A program made the position numbers and the translations under genes. From contig NZ_JADKYB010000035.1 in the NCBI RefSeq assembly GCF_016918855.1, positions 1 through 61,623 of the forward strand: a stretch of 61,623 nt of DNA. The letters run 5' to 3'. The DNA is from Actinacidiphila acididurans (GTDB lineage Bacteria; Actinomycetota; Actinomycetes; Streptomycetales; Streptomycetaceae). Position 1 is the stretch's first letter, and each line of letters opens with the position of its first letter. The notes under the pieces are model-generated. The model was not told where the DNA came from. It did no database searches and worked only from the letters and a program-made list of their open reading frames with translations. Positions 25,315 to 34,310 of this stretch are shown here, piece after piece.

Positions 25315-25476
25315 GGCCCGCCTGGCGGCGGGGGGGCTCGCCGGGAGCGCCCCGCAGGGGCGCGGGGAACTGCGCGAGCAACCGGCCGGTGGCCCGGACA
25401 CGACAGCAACTGCCCCTTCGGGCCGGTGACGACCCGCGCCACGGTGGTGGCTGAGCGCGCAGTTCCCCGCGCCCCT
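25315..25476. repeat. Dispersed intergenic repeat, copy C (complete)
   Basis: This is the reference copy. A 21-base left end (25356-25376, GGGGCGCGGGGAACTGCGC...) and its exact complement (25456-25476) bracket a core CCGGTGGCCCGGACACGACAGC, ACTGCCCCTTCGGGCCGGTG, ACGACCCGCGCCACGG. The outer module GGCCCGCCTGGCGGCG and CTCGCCGGGAGCGCCCC precedes it (25315-25355). It lies between the convergent rbpA and fxsA genes. Confidence 0.92.
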
Positions 25477-25513
25477 ACGTACCCCCGGCCGGCCGGCCGC
25501 CGTCAGGCGGGGG

Positions 25514-26119
25514 TCAGGAACGGTGGTCCTTGTCGACGACCTCGCCCTGGATGACCTTGCCGTCGGGCCTGCGCATACGGGCCTGGTCTTCCGCTTGGCG
25601 GGCCTGCTGGAAGAGGTCGCCGAGGCTGCCCGGCTCGGGCGCGGGCTGGTTCCGCAGCGCACGCGCGGCGGCGCGGTCCGCCACCGCACCCACGAGCTTG
25701 CGGGTCGGCGGAAAGAGCAGCAGCAGGGCGACCGCGTCGGACAGGAACCCGGGGATGATCAGCAGGATGCCGCCGAGCATCTGGAGCCCGGTCCGGCCGC
25801 CACCGGCCAGCCTGGTCCCGGGGCCGGCCCCGGCCCCTTCGGGCGCGCCCTGCGCGTTCTGCTGCTGCACGGACGCCGCGAGGTTCTGCCAGGCACTGCG
25901 TCCGGCCCGTTTGACCGCCGCCGCCCCCAGCACGAACCCGGCCAGGATGGCCAGCAGGACCACGAACCCGTTGGTCGCGTCCGCCACCACCGTCATCAGC
26001 CAGATCTCCAGCACCGCCCAGGCCGCTATCACCAGGGGCAGGACGGTACGGACCCGCGACCGCCTCGGCCGCTGCCCCTGAGGGTGCGGACGGACGGGCG
26101 GCGGTGAACTCGTCGTCAT
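25514..26119 (-). CDS. fxsA: FxsA-family membrane protein
   Basis: 201 aa. A Pro-rich basic N-terminus leads to membrane segments VLPLVIAAWAVLEIWLMTVV and FVVLLAILAGFVLGAAAV, then QMLGGILLIIPGFLSDAVALLLLFPPTRKLVG, the FxsA signature. A hydrophilic tail ends in RPDGKVIQGEVVDKD. E. coli FxsA relieves exclusion of phage T7 by F; its streptomycete role is unknown. The ATG at 26119 has no strong ribosome site. It lies in the rbpA-ppm1 neighbourhood, as in S. coelicolor (from memory). Confidence 0.92.
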   Translation of the reverse strand: MTTSSPPPVRPHPQGQRPRRSRVRTVLPLVIAAWAVLEIWLMTVVADATNGFVVLLAILAGFVLGAAAVKRAGRSAWQNLAASVQQQNAQGAPEGAGAGPGTRLAGGGRTGLQMLGGILLIIPGFLSDAVALLLLFPPTRKLVGAVADRAAARALRNQPAPEPGSLGDLFQQARQAEDQARMRRPDGKVIQGEVVDKDHRS

Positions 26120-26297
26120 ACCGTCAAGTGTGCCAAAGACCAGGTAAAGCCGGGGACCGTACCCGGGACGACCTGTCGTGGCCGCGGCCCGCAGGAAGCC
26201 GGTCCTGATCCGCCTGGACGCGCCGCCGATGTGAGGCGGCGCACCCCGCGGCCCGGTCCGGTGGACGTGTGCCGGGCCGGACGCGAGGATGTCCGGC

Positions 26298-27110
26298 GTG
26301 ACGCAGAGCGACAGCGGCGGCGGGCCGGAGCCGGAGGAGGGGTCCGAGCCCCAGGGCGCCGGGCGGCCGGACGTGCTGGCCGAGCGGCTGGCCCGGATCG
26401 AGGCGCTGCTCGCACCGGCCCGCGGCGAGTTCGACCGGGCCGGGCGGCGGCTGGTGCCGGCCTGGCGGCGGGCGACCCGGGGCGAGCCGCGCTGGGCCGC
26501 CACCGTGGCCGTACTGGCCGCAGTGGGCATTCAGCTGGCCCTGCCGGACCGGCTGGTGCTGCGGCCGCAGTGGGTGCTGCCGACCGTCGAGCTGGTGCTG
26601 CTGGCCGTCCTGGTGGCGATCAACCCGCACCGCATCGAGCACCGCTCCCGGCCCTACCGCTGGACGGCCGTCGGCCTGACCGCCCTGCTGACCACCACCA
26701 ACGTGGTGGCGCTGTGGAACTTGGTGCACGGCCTGGTCCGCGGCACCGAGGGCAAGCATGCCGGGCCGCTGCTGACCACCGGCGGGGCGATCTGGCTGGC
26801 CAACATGATCGCCTTCGCCCTGTGGTACTGGGAGTACGACCGCGGCGGCCCGGTCGCCCGCGCCGCCGGCGAACACGACGTACCCGACTTCCTGTTCGTG
26901 CAGATGCAGTCGCCGGAACTCGCGCCCCCGCACTGGGAGCCGGCCTTCCTGGACTACTTCTACCTGTCGTTCACCAACTCCACCGCCTTCAGCCCCACCG
27001 ACGTGATGCCGATCACCCGGTGGGCGAAGATGCTGATGCTGGCGCAGTCCGCGGTGTCGCTGGTCACCGTGGTCCTGGTGGTGGCACGGGCCGTCAACAT
27101 CCTCGCCTGA
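26298..27110 (+). CDS. Multi-pass membrane protein, ion-channel-like C-terminus
   Basis: 270 aa. An acidic Gly/Glu-rich start and a short predicted coiled stretch (LAERLARIEALLAPARGEF) precede about five membrane helices. The end, FLDYFYLSFTNSTAFSPTDVMPITRWAKMLMLAQ then SVVTVV-like helix, resembles the pore-helix region of DUF1345/two-TM ion-channel-like proteins, but no TVGYG filter is present. The function is unproven. GTG 26298 is chosen because GAGG lies nine bases upstream; an in-frame ATG at 26289 is too close to it. It is convergent with ppm1, with a small GGCCCG/CGGGCC hairpin in the 18-base gap. Confidence 0.75.
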   Translation: MTQSDSGGGPEPEEGSEPQGAGRPDVLAERLARIEALLAPARGEFDRAGRRLVPAWRRATRGEPRWAATVAVLAAVGIQLALPDRLVLRPQWVLPTVELVLLAVLVAINPHRIEHRSRPYRWTAVGLTALLTTTNVVALWNLVHGLVRGTEGKHAGPLLTTGGAIWLANMIAFALWYWEYDRGGPVARAAGEHDVPDFLFVQMQSPELAPPHWEPAFLDYFYLSFTNSTAFSPTDVMPITRWAKMLMLAQSAVSLVTVVLVVARAVNILA

Positions 27111-27128
27111 CGGCCCGCCCGCCGGGCC

Positions 27129-27893
27129 TCACTTGCCGCGGCCGAGAATCCGGTCGGCGCGCGAACCCACACCCCAGACGGTGACCCGCAGCAGCGCCTC
27201 GCCCACGATGGCGCGGCTCATCTTGCTGTTGCCGAGCTCCCGCTCGACGAAGGTGATGGGCACCTCGATCACGTGGAAGCCGGCCTTCACCGCGCGCCAG
27301 GCCAGGTCGACCTGGAAGCAGTAACCGGCCGAGGCCACCTCCTCCATGCCGATGCCCTCGAGCGTCTCGCGCCGGAAGGCCCGGTAGCCGCCGGTGACGT
27401 CACGGATCGGCACGCTGAGCATGAGCCGGGAGTACGTGCTGCCGCCGCGGGAGAGCAGCCGCCGCGAGGTGGGCCAGTTGACCACCCGGCCGCCGGGGAT
27501 CCAGCGCGAGCCGAGCACCAGGTCGGCGCTCTTCAGCGCGGTCAGCAGCCGGGGCAGTTCCTCCGGCTGGTGCGATCCGTCGGCGTCCATCTCGACCAGT
27601 ACCCCGTAGCCCTCGTCCAGGCCGTACCGGAACCCCGCGAGGTAGGCGGCGCCCAGGCCCTCCTTGCCCTTGCGGTGCATCACATGGATGTGATCGTCGG
27701 AGATGGCGAGTTCGTCGGCGAGCTTGCCCGTGCCGTCCGGGCTGTTGTCGTCGGCGATCAGGACGTGGGCGTCGGGCACGGAGGCTCTGACGCGCTTGAC
27801 GATCGGCTGGATGTTCTCGGCCTCGTTGTAGGTCGGAATGATGACCAGGACCTTGCCGAGCGGGCCGAAGCTCCGCTGCTCGCCGTCGTTCAC
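27129..27893 (-). CDS. ppm1: Polyprenol-phosphate-mannose synthase
   Basis: 254 aa GT2 glycosyltransferase without a membrane anchor. Motifs are VLVIIPTYNEAEN, LIADDNSPDGTGKLAD and the metal-binding EMDADGSHQPEEL, then LGSRWIPGGRVVNW. It transfers mannose from GDP-mannose to polyprenyl phosphate, the donor for protein O-mannosylation and lipoglycans. The GTG start (27891-27893) overlaps the lnt stop as GTGA, so translation is coupled. In M. tuberculosis the two activities are fused in one Ppm1 polypeptide; here they are separate adjacent genes. Confidence 0.95.
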   Translation of the reverse strand: MNDGEQRSFGPLGKVLVIIPTYNEAENIQPIVKRVRASVPDAHVLIADDNSPDGTGKLADELAISDDHIHVMHRKGKEGLGAAYLAGFRYGLDEGYGVLVEMDADGSHQPEELPRLLTALKSADLVLGSRWIPGGRVVNWPTSRRLLSRGGSTYSRLMLSVPIRDVTGGYRAFRRETLEGIGMEEVASAGYCFQVDLAWRAVKAGFHVIEVPITFVERELGNSKMSRAIVGEALLRVTVWGVGSRADRILGRGK

Positions 27894-29629
27894 TGCTGCT
27901 GTTGCCCTTTCGCCATGCGTACGAGGTCGCGCCTGCCGAGAGCGATGGCGGCCGCACAGGACAGGAGCCCCACCATAGCGAGAGTCCACTCCGGAACCGC
28001 TCCGACGCGATCGGCGACGGTGATCTGATCGCGCAGCGGCAGGTCGGCGCTGAGCACCGTCTGGGTGAATTCCTTGCTGCGCTGTTCGATCTTGCCATTG
28101 GGTGCCACGATCGCGCTGATTCCGCTGGTCGCGGCGGTGACGACGGCCCGGCCGTGCTCGATGGCGCGCAACCTGGACATCGCGAGCTGCTGTTCGGGCT
28201 GGCCGGTGAGGCCATACGTGGCGTTGTTCGTCTGGACGACGATGGCCCGCGCCCCGGCGTTGACGGTGTCCCGCACGATACCGTCGTAGGCGACCTCGAA
28301 GCAGATGACGTCGCCGAGCCGCGCGGGCCCGATCTGCATCACGCCGTTGGTCTTTCCGGGGTAGAAGTCCCGCGGGATCTGGTTGAGCTGCTTGATGACC
28401 TTGGTGAGTTCCTTGCGGAACGGGACGTACTCGCCGAAGGGCACCGGATGCTGCTTGGTGTAGTGGGCGCCCGGGCCGCGGACCGGGTCCCACACGATGC
28501 CCTCGTTCTGCACGTGGTTCTTGTCCGGGCCGTCCACCAGGGCGCCGACCAGGATGGGCACGCCCACCGCCTGCACGGCCTCGGTGATCTTGTCGTAGGC
28601 CGCGGGATTGGAGAACGGGTCCAGGTCGGAGGAGTTCTCCGGCCACAGCACGATGTCGGGCTTGGGCGTGCGGCCCGCCTTGATGTCGGCCGCGAGCTTG
28701 AGCGTGGCGTTGACGTGGTTGTTCAGGATCATCATCGGCCGGCCCAGGAAGTGCAGGCCCGGCTGCTGGACGTTGCCCTGGACGACGGCTATCCGTACGT
28801 GGTCCTTGGCGCCGGTCGGCACCGGCACCAGCAGTCCGGACAGCAGCACGGCGGCCGACACCGCCAGGGCGCCGCCACCGACCAGGGCGGTACGCAGCGG
28901 GCGGGGCCGGGTACGCAGCCGCCACGCGGCGAGCAGCGCGGCGGCCAGCAGGGTGCCGCTGAGCGCCACGCCGAAGGTCACCAGGGGCGCGCCGCCCAGG
29001 GCCGCCAGCGGGGTGTACGGCGAGCCGGTGTTGGCGAACGCCAGCCGGCCCCAGGGGAAGCCGCCGAAGGGCAGCCGGTCGCGGGCCAGCTCCTCGGTGA
29101 CCCACAGGCAGGCGGCCCACACCGGCCACAGCGGCAGCCGCTGGGCCAGCACGAGCAGCGCGCCGAGCGCGGCCAGGAACGCCGCCTCGATGACCGACAG
29201 GCCCACCACGGCGTCCCAGCCCACCGTGCGCAGCCAGTCCAGCAGCCACACGAAGAAGGGCAGCCCGAAGGCGTACCCCAGCCATGCGCCCTGCTTGACG
29301 GTCCGGCCGCGCACCACCAGCGACAGCACGGCCACCGCGACCAGGGACAGCGGCCACACCCCGTACGGCGGGAACGCCGCGGCCAGCGCCAAGCCGGCTG
29401 CCGCGGCCACCGCACTGCTGGGCGCGGCCTTGCGCGCGGTCGCCGCGAACCGTTTGCGGCGGCTCAGCCGCTTTTCGGGTGCCTCCTGGACGGGTGCGGG
29501 TACGCCTTCCGCGAGGATTTCCGCCTGCGCCTGCGGCGCCTCGACATCGGCCTGCGGCTGCTCGACAGGCGTGGTCTCGACGGCTCCGGCAGCCCGGGAG
29601 GGCTCGGCGGTGTCGGGGTGCAGGCGCAC
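27890..29629 (-). CDS. lnt: Apolipoprotein N-acyltransferase
   Basis: 579 aa. A hydrophilic N-terminus of about 75 residues is followed by about six membrane helices (residues 80-280). A periplasm-facing nitrilase-type domain (about 300-560) carries the Glu-Lys-Cys triad: Glu in VLWPENSSDLD, Lys in HYTKQHPVPFGEYVP, Cys in GDVICFEVAYD. It adds the third acyl chain to lipoproteins. GTG 29629 is preceded by AGGAAGG at eight bases; longer in-frame extensions run into a repeat. It overlaps ppm1 by four bases, suggesting a complex like the fused mycobacterial protein. Confidence 0.95.
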   Translation of the reverse strand: MRLHPDTAEPSRAAGAVETTPVEQPQADVEAPQAQAEILAEGVPAPVQEAPEKRLSRRKRFAATARKAAPSSAVAAAAGLALAAAFPPYGVWPLSLVAVAVLSLVVRGRTVKQGAWLGYAFGLPFFVWLLDWLRTVGWDAVVGLSVIEAAFLAALGALLVLAQRLPLWPVWAACLWVTEELARDRLPFGGFPWGRLAFANTGSPYTPLAALGGAPLVTFGVALSGTLLAAALLAAWRLRTRPRPLRTALVGGGALAVSAAVLLSGLLVPVPTGAKDHVRIAVVQGNVQQPGLHFLGRPMMILNNHVNATLKLAADIKAGRTPKPDIVLWPENSSDLDPFSNPAAYDKITEAVQAVGVPILVGALVDGPDKNHVQNEGIVWDPVRGPGAHYTKQHPVPFGEYVPFRKELTKVIKQLNQIPRDFYPGKTNGVMQIGPARLGDVICFEVAYDGIVRDTVNAGARAIVVQTNNATYGLTGQPEQQLAMSRLRAIEHGRAVVTAATSGISAIVAPNGKIEQRSKEFTQTVLSADLPLRDQITVADRVGAVPEWTLAMVGLLSCAAAIALGRRDLVRMAKGQQQQ

Positions 29630-29802
29630 AGTCGCGGCCTTCCTGCAGGTGGAGAGGTGGTGAAGGCGACCGTACCTTGTGATGGCCGTGGAATGGGTCG
29701 CGGGTCGGCAAAGTACGGGCAAGCCCTGTGCGAGGCTCACCCGCTCAGCTTGTGCCGGGGAGCCCGGCGGCGCAACAGGGCGGTTCGCCGGGAGCGCCCC
29801 GA

Positions 29803-29959
29803 AGGGGCGCGGGGAACTGCGCGACAAGCCCTCCCCCAGAGCCTTCGGCCTGGGAGGTACCCCCACCGTGGCGCAGGTCGCCACCGGCCCAAGGGGCAGT
29901 TGCTGTCGCATCCGGACCACCGGCAGTGGGTGGTTGCTCGCGCAGTTCCCCGCGCCCCT
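29803..29959. repeat. Dispersed intergenic repeat, copy D (complete, core inverted)
   Basis: The 21-base ends at 29803-29823 and 29939-29959 are identical to those of copy C. The core (GGTCGCCACCGGCCCAAG, GGCAGTTGCTGTCGC) is in the opposite orientation. An extra hairpin, CTCCCCCAGAGCCTTCGG...GGTACCCCCA, is inserted after the left end. An outer GGCGGTTCGCCGGGAGCG module precedes it. The surrounding 29630-30062 holds no gene I can support. Confidence 0.92.
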
Positions 29960-30062
29960 GGGTAATCCGGGCGAGCCGCAGCACATACGTGGCCCACGGA
30001 ACGGGCCCGGAGCCCTTCGGGCCGACCTGGGACCCGATGGCTTCGGGTCGGCACCAAGGCCG

Positions 30063-30335
30063 TTGTCTACTGGGCGTCCGGGCCCTTCCCGGGTCACACC
30101 TGCCGATCGGGCGGCCCTCGCCCTCCGTACCCTCACGGGCGGAGAGGCCCACTGGCGAGCCGCGTTGCGCGTCGCGGAGCTGGACCTGGCTGCCAGTGGC
30201 GGCGTGCTCGTACGGCGCGACGCCCCATGGCCCAGCGCTGACGACGCGGGCGCGGAGAGCCCCCGGTCCGACGTCCTGTGGTGGACGTGGCCGAACCTAC
30301 TCGCCTTCGACCAGCAACTGTCAACACCCCTTTGA
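30063..30335 (+). pseudogene. Possible gene remnant or short hypothetical ORF
   Basis: From about 30063 to the TGA at 30335 the frame has strong streptomycete third-position G/C bias and protein-like sequence (ADRAALALRTLTGGEAHWRAAL, ending WWTWPNLLAFDQQL). The only nearby start is a TTG at 30063 with AAGG upstream, giving 90 aa. The N-terminal side merges into a repeat-rich region. I do not recognise the family. It may be the surviving C-terminus of a disrupted gene or a real small protein. Confidence 0.4.
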
Positions 30336-30434
30336 CCTGCGGGGTTTCACCAAATCAGCAGGTCAGTGCGGGGCACTCGCGGGCGCCGCGACAAGCCGGG
30401 GGCACACGGTTCAGCCGCATGCCGCAACCCCCTC

Positions 30435-32123
30435 TCACCCGTTCGGCCGCGCGAAGACCGTACGGCCGGCGACGACGGTGCGCAGTGCCACCGGCAGGTC
30501 GTGGCCCGGGGTGAGGTCGGGCAGGCCGGGGGTGCCGGAGCGGGGGTCGGTGGACCAGTTGGCGACGCGTTCGTCGGGGGCCTGCACCACGAGGTCGCCC
30601 ACCTGCCAGATCGCGTAGTCGGCGGGCGCGCCGGGCACCAGCACCCCGGCGTCGTCGCGGCCGACGGCCCGGCGGCCGCCGCGGGTGTGGGCGTTGAAGG
30701 CGGCCCGGGCGGAGATGCGGTGCTCGGGCGTGCGGTGGAAGGCGGCGGCCCGGACCGCGCCCCACGGGTCGAGCGGGGTGACCGGGCTGTCCGAGCCCAG
30801 GGCCAGCGGCACTCCGGCGCGGGTCATGGCGGCGAAGGGGTTGAGGGTACGGGCCCGGTCGGCGCCCAGCCGCCGCGCGTACATGCCCTCCGCGCCGCCC
30901 CAGGCCGCGTCGAAGGCGGGCTGCACGGAGGCGACGAGGCCGTGCTCGGCGAAGGCGGCGATGGTTTCGGCGGTCATCATCTCGGCGTGCTCGACCCGGT
31001 GCCGCAGGGACCGGACCCGGTCGGTCCCGGTCTGCTCGGCGGCGGCGCGTACGCCCTCGACGACCGTCGAGATCGCGGCGTCGCCGATGGCGTGGAAGCC
31101 GGCCTGGACGCCGGCCTGCGTGCACACGATCAGGTGGCGGGCGACGGTGGCGGCGTCGAGGTGGGCGAGGCCGGTGTGCGGGGCGTCGGCGTAGGGGGCG
31201 TGCAGGCGGGCGGTGTGCGAGCCGAAGGAGCCGTCGACGAACAGGTCGCCGCCGGCCCCGATCGCCCCGAGGTCCCGCAGCCGGTCCAGGTCGGCGGCGG
31301 TCTCGACGGCCTGCGCCCAGTACGCCAGCACGCGCGGGCCGGCCTCCTCGGCGGCCAGCGCCAGCAGCGCGGTCAGGTCCTGCTCGGAGGAGATGTCGGG
31401 GCCGGCGCATTCGTGCAGGAGGGCGATGCCGCGGGAGGCGGCGTGCGCGAGGGCGGCGCGCTGGGCCTCGGCGCGCTGCTGCGCGGTGATCGAGCCGTGC
31501 GCGGCCTCGCGTACCGCGTGGTGGGCGTCCGTGGTGAGCGGGGCCTGCGGGTCGTAGCCGGGCAGGCCGGTGACGCCGGGCACGAGGTCGAGCAGGGCGG
31601 TGGTGACGGCGGCGGAGTGCACGTCGGTACGGGTCAGGTAGAGGGGTCGGCCGCCGGCGGCCCGGTCCAGCTCCGCGCGGGTCGGCGGGCGGTGCTCGGG
31701 CCAGCGTGTCTCGTCCCAGCCGTGGCCGAGCAGCACCCGGTCGCCGGGCCGGGCGGCGACGTGGGCGGCGACGCGGGCCAGCACCTCGGCGAGCGAGCCG
31801 GCGCCGGTCAGGTCCAGGCCGGTGAGCGCCAGGCCGGTGGCGGTGGTGTGCACGTGGGCGTCGGTGAAGGCGGGGGTGACCAGGGCGCCGTCGAGGTCCA
31901 CGACGGTGTCCACGCCCTCGGCGAAGGAGTCCGCGGCGCCCTCCGAGCCGACCCAGGCGACGGTGGTGCCGTCCACCACCATGGCGGTGGCGAACGGGTC
32001 GGCGGGGCTGTAGACGAAGCCGCCGCGCAGCAGCACGGTGCCGTCGGTGGCGGGACCCCCGGCGGGTCCGGCGGCGGATTCGTCCAGGGTGTCGAGGGGG
32101 CGGGGCCCGGAGATGCGGTGCAT
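30435..32123 (-). CDS. YtcJ-type metal-dependent amidohydrolase
   Basis: 562 aa, the usual length for the amidohydrolase-3/YtcJ group. Metal-site motifs are FTDAHVHTTATG, GHGWDETRWPE, VDGSFGSHTARL, HAIGDAAIST, RVEHAEMM and LGSDSPVTPLDPW. It is a TIM-barrel hydrolase acting on amide or similar C-N bonds; the substrate is unknown. The ATG at 32123 starts MHRISGPRPLDTL, and upstream in-frame residues look like GC noise. The upstream neighbour on the same strand is an Lrp regulator, separated by a strong hairpin. Confidence 0.9.
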   Translation of the reverse strand: MHRISGPRPLDTLDESAAGPAGGPATDGTVLLRGGFVYSPADPFATAMVVDGTTVAWVGSEGAADSFAEGVDTVVDLDGALVTPAFTDAHVHTTATGLALTGLDLTGAGSLAEVLARVAAHVAARPGDRVLLGHGWDETRWPEHRPPTRAELDRAAGGRPLYLTRTDVHSAAVTTALLDLVPGVTGLPGYDPQAPLTTDAHHAVREAAHGSITAQQRAEAQRAALAHAASRGIALLHECAGPDISSEQDLTALLALAAEEAGPRVLAYWAQAVETAADLDRLRDLGAIGAGGDLFVDGSFGSHTARLHAPYADAPHTGLAHLDAATVARHLIVCTQAGVQAGFHAIGDAAISTVVEGVRAAAEQTGTDRVRSLRHRVEHAEMMTAETIAAFAEHGLVASVQPAFDAAWGGAEGMYARRLGADRARTLNPFAAMTRAGVPLALGSDSPVTPLDPWGAVRAAAFHRTPEHRISARAAFNAHTRGGRRAVGRDDAGVLVPGAPADYAIWQVGDLVVQAPDERVANWSTDPRSGTPGLPDLTPGHDLPVALRTVVAGRTVFARPNG

Positions 32124-32164
32124 GGTGACCAGTCTCCCGCTCGGCCGGTGGTGGGGGCGCGCGG

Positions 32165-32203
32165 GGGCGTACGTGCGCCTGCGCGCGCAGGACACGTACG
32201 CCC
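32165..32203 (-). terminator. Long hairpin after the Lrp gene
   Basis: GGGCGTACGTG (32165-32175) pairs with CACGTACGCCC (32193-32203), and the loop itself contains CCTGCGCGCGCAGG. The result is nearly one continuous stem. It lies 61 bases past the Lrp stop and before the amidohydrolase start, so it may terminate or attenuate. Confidence 0.75.
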
Positions 32204-32263
32204 GCGGTCGGACGTACGGCCGCGGGCGGGCGTCAGATGGCCGGCGGCACGGTCAGAGGGCGG

Positions 32264-32743
32264 TCACAGCCGCGGCGCCCTGGACTCGTACGCCGTGGAC
32301 AGCACGACGGTGGTGCGGGTGGACACCCCGGCCAGGCTGCGGATGCGGCCGAGCAGGTGTTCCAGCTCGATGGGGGTGGCGACCCGGACCTTGAGGATGT
32401 AGTTCTCGTCGCCGGCCACGCTGTGGCACGCCTCGATCTCGGGGACCTCGGCGAGGCGGTCGGCGATGTCGTCGGGGGCGCTGGGGTCGAACGGCTTGAC
32501 CGAGATGAAGGCGGTCAGCGACAGGCCGACCGCCTCGGGGTCGATCACGGCCGCGTAGCCGCGGATCACGCCGCGCTGCTCCAGCCTGCGCACCCGCTGG
32601 TGCACCGCCGAGGTGGACAGGCCCGTGGCCTTGCCCAGGTCGGTGTAGCTCATCCGCCCGTCGGCGACGAGCAGTTCCACGATCTGCCGGTCCAGCTCCT
32701 CCACAGCCGATGACCTTACCGGCAGCGGGGGCGTTTCTGTCAT
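32264..32743 (-). CDS. Lrp/AsnC-family transcriptional regulator
   Basis: 159 aa. The N-terminal helix-turn-helix (about 15-65) has ELDRQIVELLVADGRMSYTDLGKATGLSTSAVHQRVRRLEQ, and a linker leads to the RAM ligand-binding domain (about 75-150; SVKPFDPSAPDDIADRL, CHSVAGDENYILKVRV). It probably binds an amino acid and controls nearby metabolism; its own gene or the alditol oxidase 42 bases upstream are candidate targets. The ATG is at 32743. Confidence 0.95.
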   Translation of the reverse strand: MTETPPLPVRSSAVEELDRQIVELLVADGRMSYTDLGKATGLSTSAVHQRVRRLEQRGVIRGYAAVIDPEAVGLSLTAFISVKPFDPSAPDDIADRLAEVPEIEACHSVAGDENYILKVRVATPIELEHLLGRIRSLAGVSTRTTVVLSTAYESRAPRL

Positions 32744-32785
32744 GTCTGTTATGACTGGACGACGACTCGAGCCGGCCGGTCCCGG

Positions 32786-34021
32786 CTAGAAGTCGAGCAG
32801 GGCGCTCAGGTGGGCGTTGCGGAAGGTGCCGCTGGGGTCGGTGTCGGCGACCAGGCGCAGGAAGTCGGGCATCCGCGGGTAGGCTGCGCGGACCTGCTCG
32901 GGGGCGGTGGTGTAGAGCTTGCCCCAGTGCGGGCGCGCCTCGTAGGGGGCGAGGGCCTGCTCGATCCGGGTGAGCACCGGCAGGACCGCCGCCGGGTCCT
33001 TGATCCAGGTGAAGTGCAGGGCGACGGTGTCGCGGCCGTGGGCGGGACTCAGCCACAGGTCGTCCGCGGCGACGGTGCGCACCTCGCAGATCCGCAGCAC
33101 GGGCGCGACGGTCTCGTGGAGGGCGGCAAGCGCTTCCAGCGCGGGCACCGCGTGGGCGCGCGGCAGCAGGTATTCGGCCTGGAGTTCGTCGCCGCTGCTG
33201 GGCATGAAGCCGGGCCGGAAGTGCGGCAGCCGCTCGTGCCAGGGGCCGGGTACGCCGCCCTGGACGGTGCAGTGCACGGGGTCCATGCCGGGCACGGGGT
33301 GCTGGGGGGTGCGGGCGGGTTCGGCCCAGGGCAGTTCGGGGGCGGGCCGGCCGGCGAGCTGCTTGAACCAGGCCTGGGTGAAGCGGGGGGCGCGCCAGTC
33401 GGTGAACAGGCTGACGCTGTAGGCGGCCGCGGTGATCTCGTCGAGGTGGGCGAGGGCGTCGTCGAGGGCGAGGCCGGTGAAGACGTGCTGGGCGATGTCG
33501 TACGTGGGGACGGTGTCCAGGACGAGGTGGGTGACGGCGCCGAGCGCGCCGAGCGAGACCACCGCGCCGTCGAAGCCGGGCTCGCCGCGGGTGAAGGTGC
33601 GCACCTCGCCGTCGGAAGCGACCAGGTCGAGGGCACGTACCGAGGTACCCAGGGCGCCGTTGGCGTTGCCCGAACCGTGGGTGCCGGTGGCGACCGAGCC
33701 GGCCACCGAGATGTGCGGCAGGGAGGCGGTGTTGGGCAGTGCCAGGCCCTTGGCGTGCAGGGCCGCGGCGAGTTCGGCGTACCGCACTCCGGCGGCGACG
33801 CGTACGGTCCCGGCCGCGGTGTCGACCTCGATGTCGGCGGGCAGTGCGGTCAGGTCCAGCAGGACGCCGTCGGTGTCCGCGATGTCGTTGAAGGAGTGGC
33901 CGCTGCCGAGGACCTTGGCCCGGGTCGCGCCGGCGACCGCGGCACGCAGCTCGTCCAGGGTCGCCGGGCGGTCCACCCGCTCGGCGGAGAAAGTGAGGTT
34001 GCCCGCCCAGTTGGTACGCAT
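32786..34021 (-). CDS. aldO: Alditol oxidase (FAD-linked)
   Basis: 411 aa. The N-terminal PP-loop FAD domain contains VLGSGHSFNDIADTDG, where His42 is the likely covalent flavin attachment site. Next are HISVAGSVATGTHGSGNANGALG and a C-terminal D-arabinono-lactone-oxidase-type domain ending GTFRNAHLSALLDF. It closely follows the pattern of S. coelicolor AldO, which oxidises xylitol, sorbitol and glycerol with O2 to the aldose and H2O2. The ATG at 34021 begins MRTNWAGN as in AldO. It is upstream of, and in line with, the Lrp gene. Confidence 0.9.
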   Translation of the reverse strand: MRTNWAGNLTFSAERVDRPATLDELRAAVAGATRAKVLGSGHSFNDIADTDGVLLDLTALPADIEVDTAAGTVRVAAGVRYAELAAALHAKGLALPNTASLPHISVAGSVATGTHGSGNANGALGTSVRALDLVASDGEVRTFTRGEPGFDGAVVSLGALGAVTHLVLDTVPTYDIAQHVFTGLALDDALAHLDEITAAAYSVSLFTDWRAPRFTQAWFKQLAGRPAPELPWAEPARTPQHPVPGMDPVHCTVQGGVPGPWHERLPHFRPGFMPSSGDELQAEYLLPRAHAVPALEALAALHETVAPVLRICEVRTVAADDLWLSPAHGRDTVALHFTWIKDPAAVLPVLTRIEQALAPYEARPHWGKLYTTAPEQVRAAYPRMPDFLRLVADTDPSGTFRNAHLSALLDF

Positions 34022-34310
34022 CGTGGGTGCCTCCGCCCTTGTCGCGTGCCGCCCTGGCCGCGCACTCTGGAACTGTATCCGCCGTGGTGGCAAGCCCTTT
34101 CATGGGGGGCGCGGGGGGTGCGCGGGCGCATATCGGGGGCGCACATGCCGCGCACCGCACGCGGTGTGACGAAGGCCACACCGAACGCGCCGGTAGCGCT
34201 TCAGGTGGCGCGATTACACGCGTAGCACGGCGGGAAGTGCTCGCTATGGCCGCGAGCGTGACGCCGGGCCGGCCCGATGAAGGGCAATCCACCCGAGGGG
34301 GAGTCGCATC

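Noticed and set aside
26108..26130. TTGACGG word at the fxsA start as its promoter
   Set aside because: It lies only a few bases before the ATG, too close to leave room for a -10 and a transcription start.
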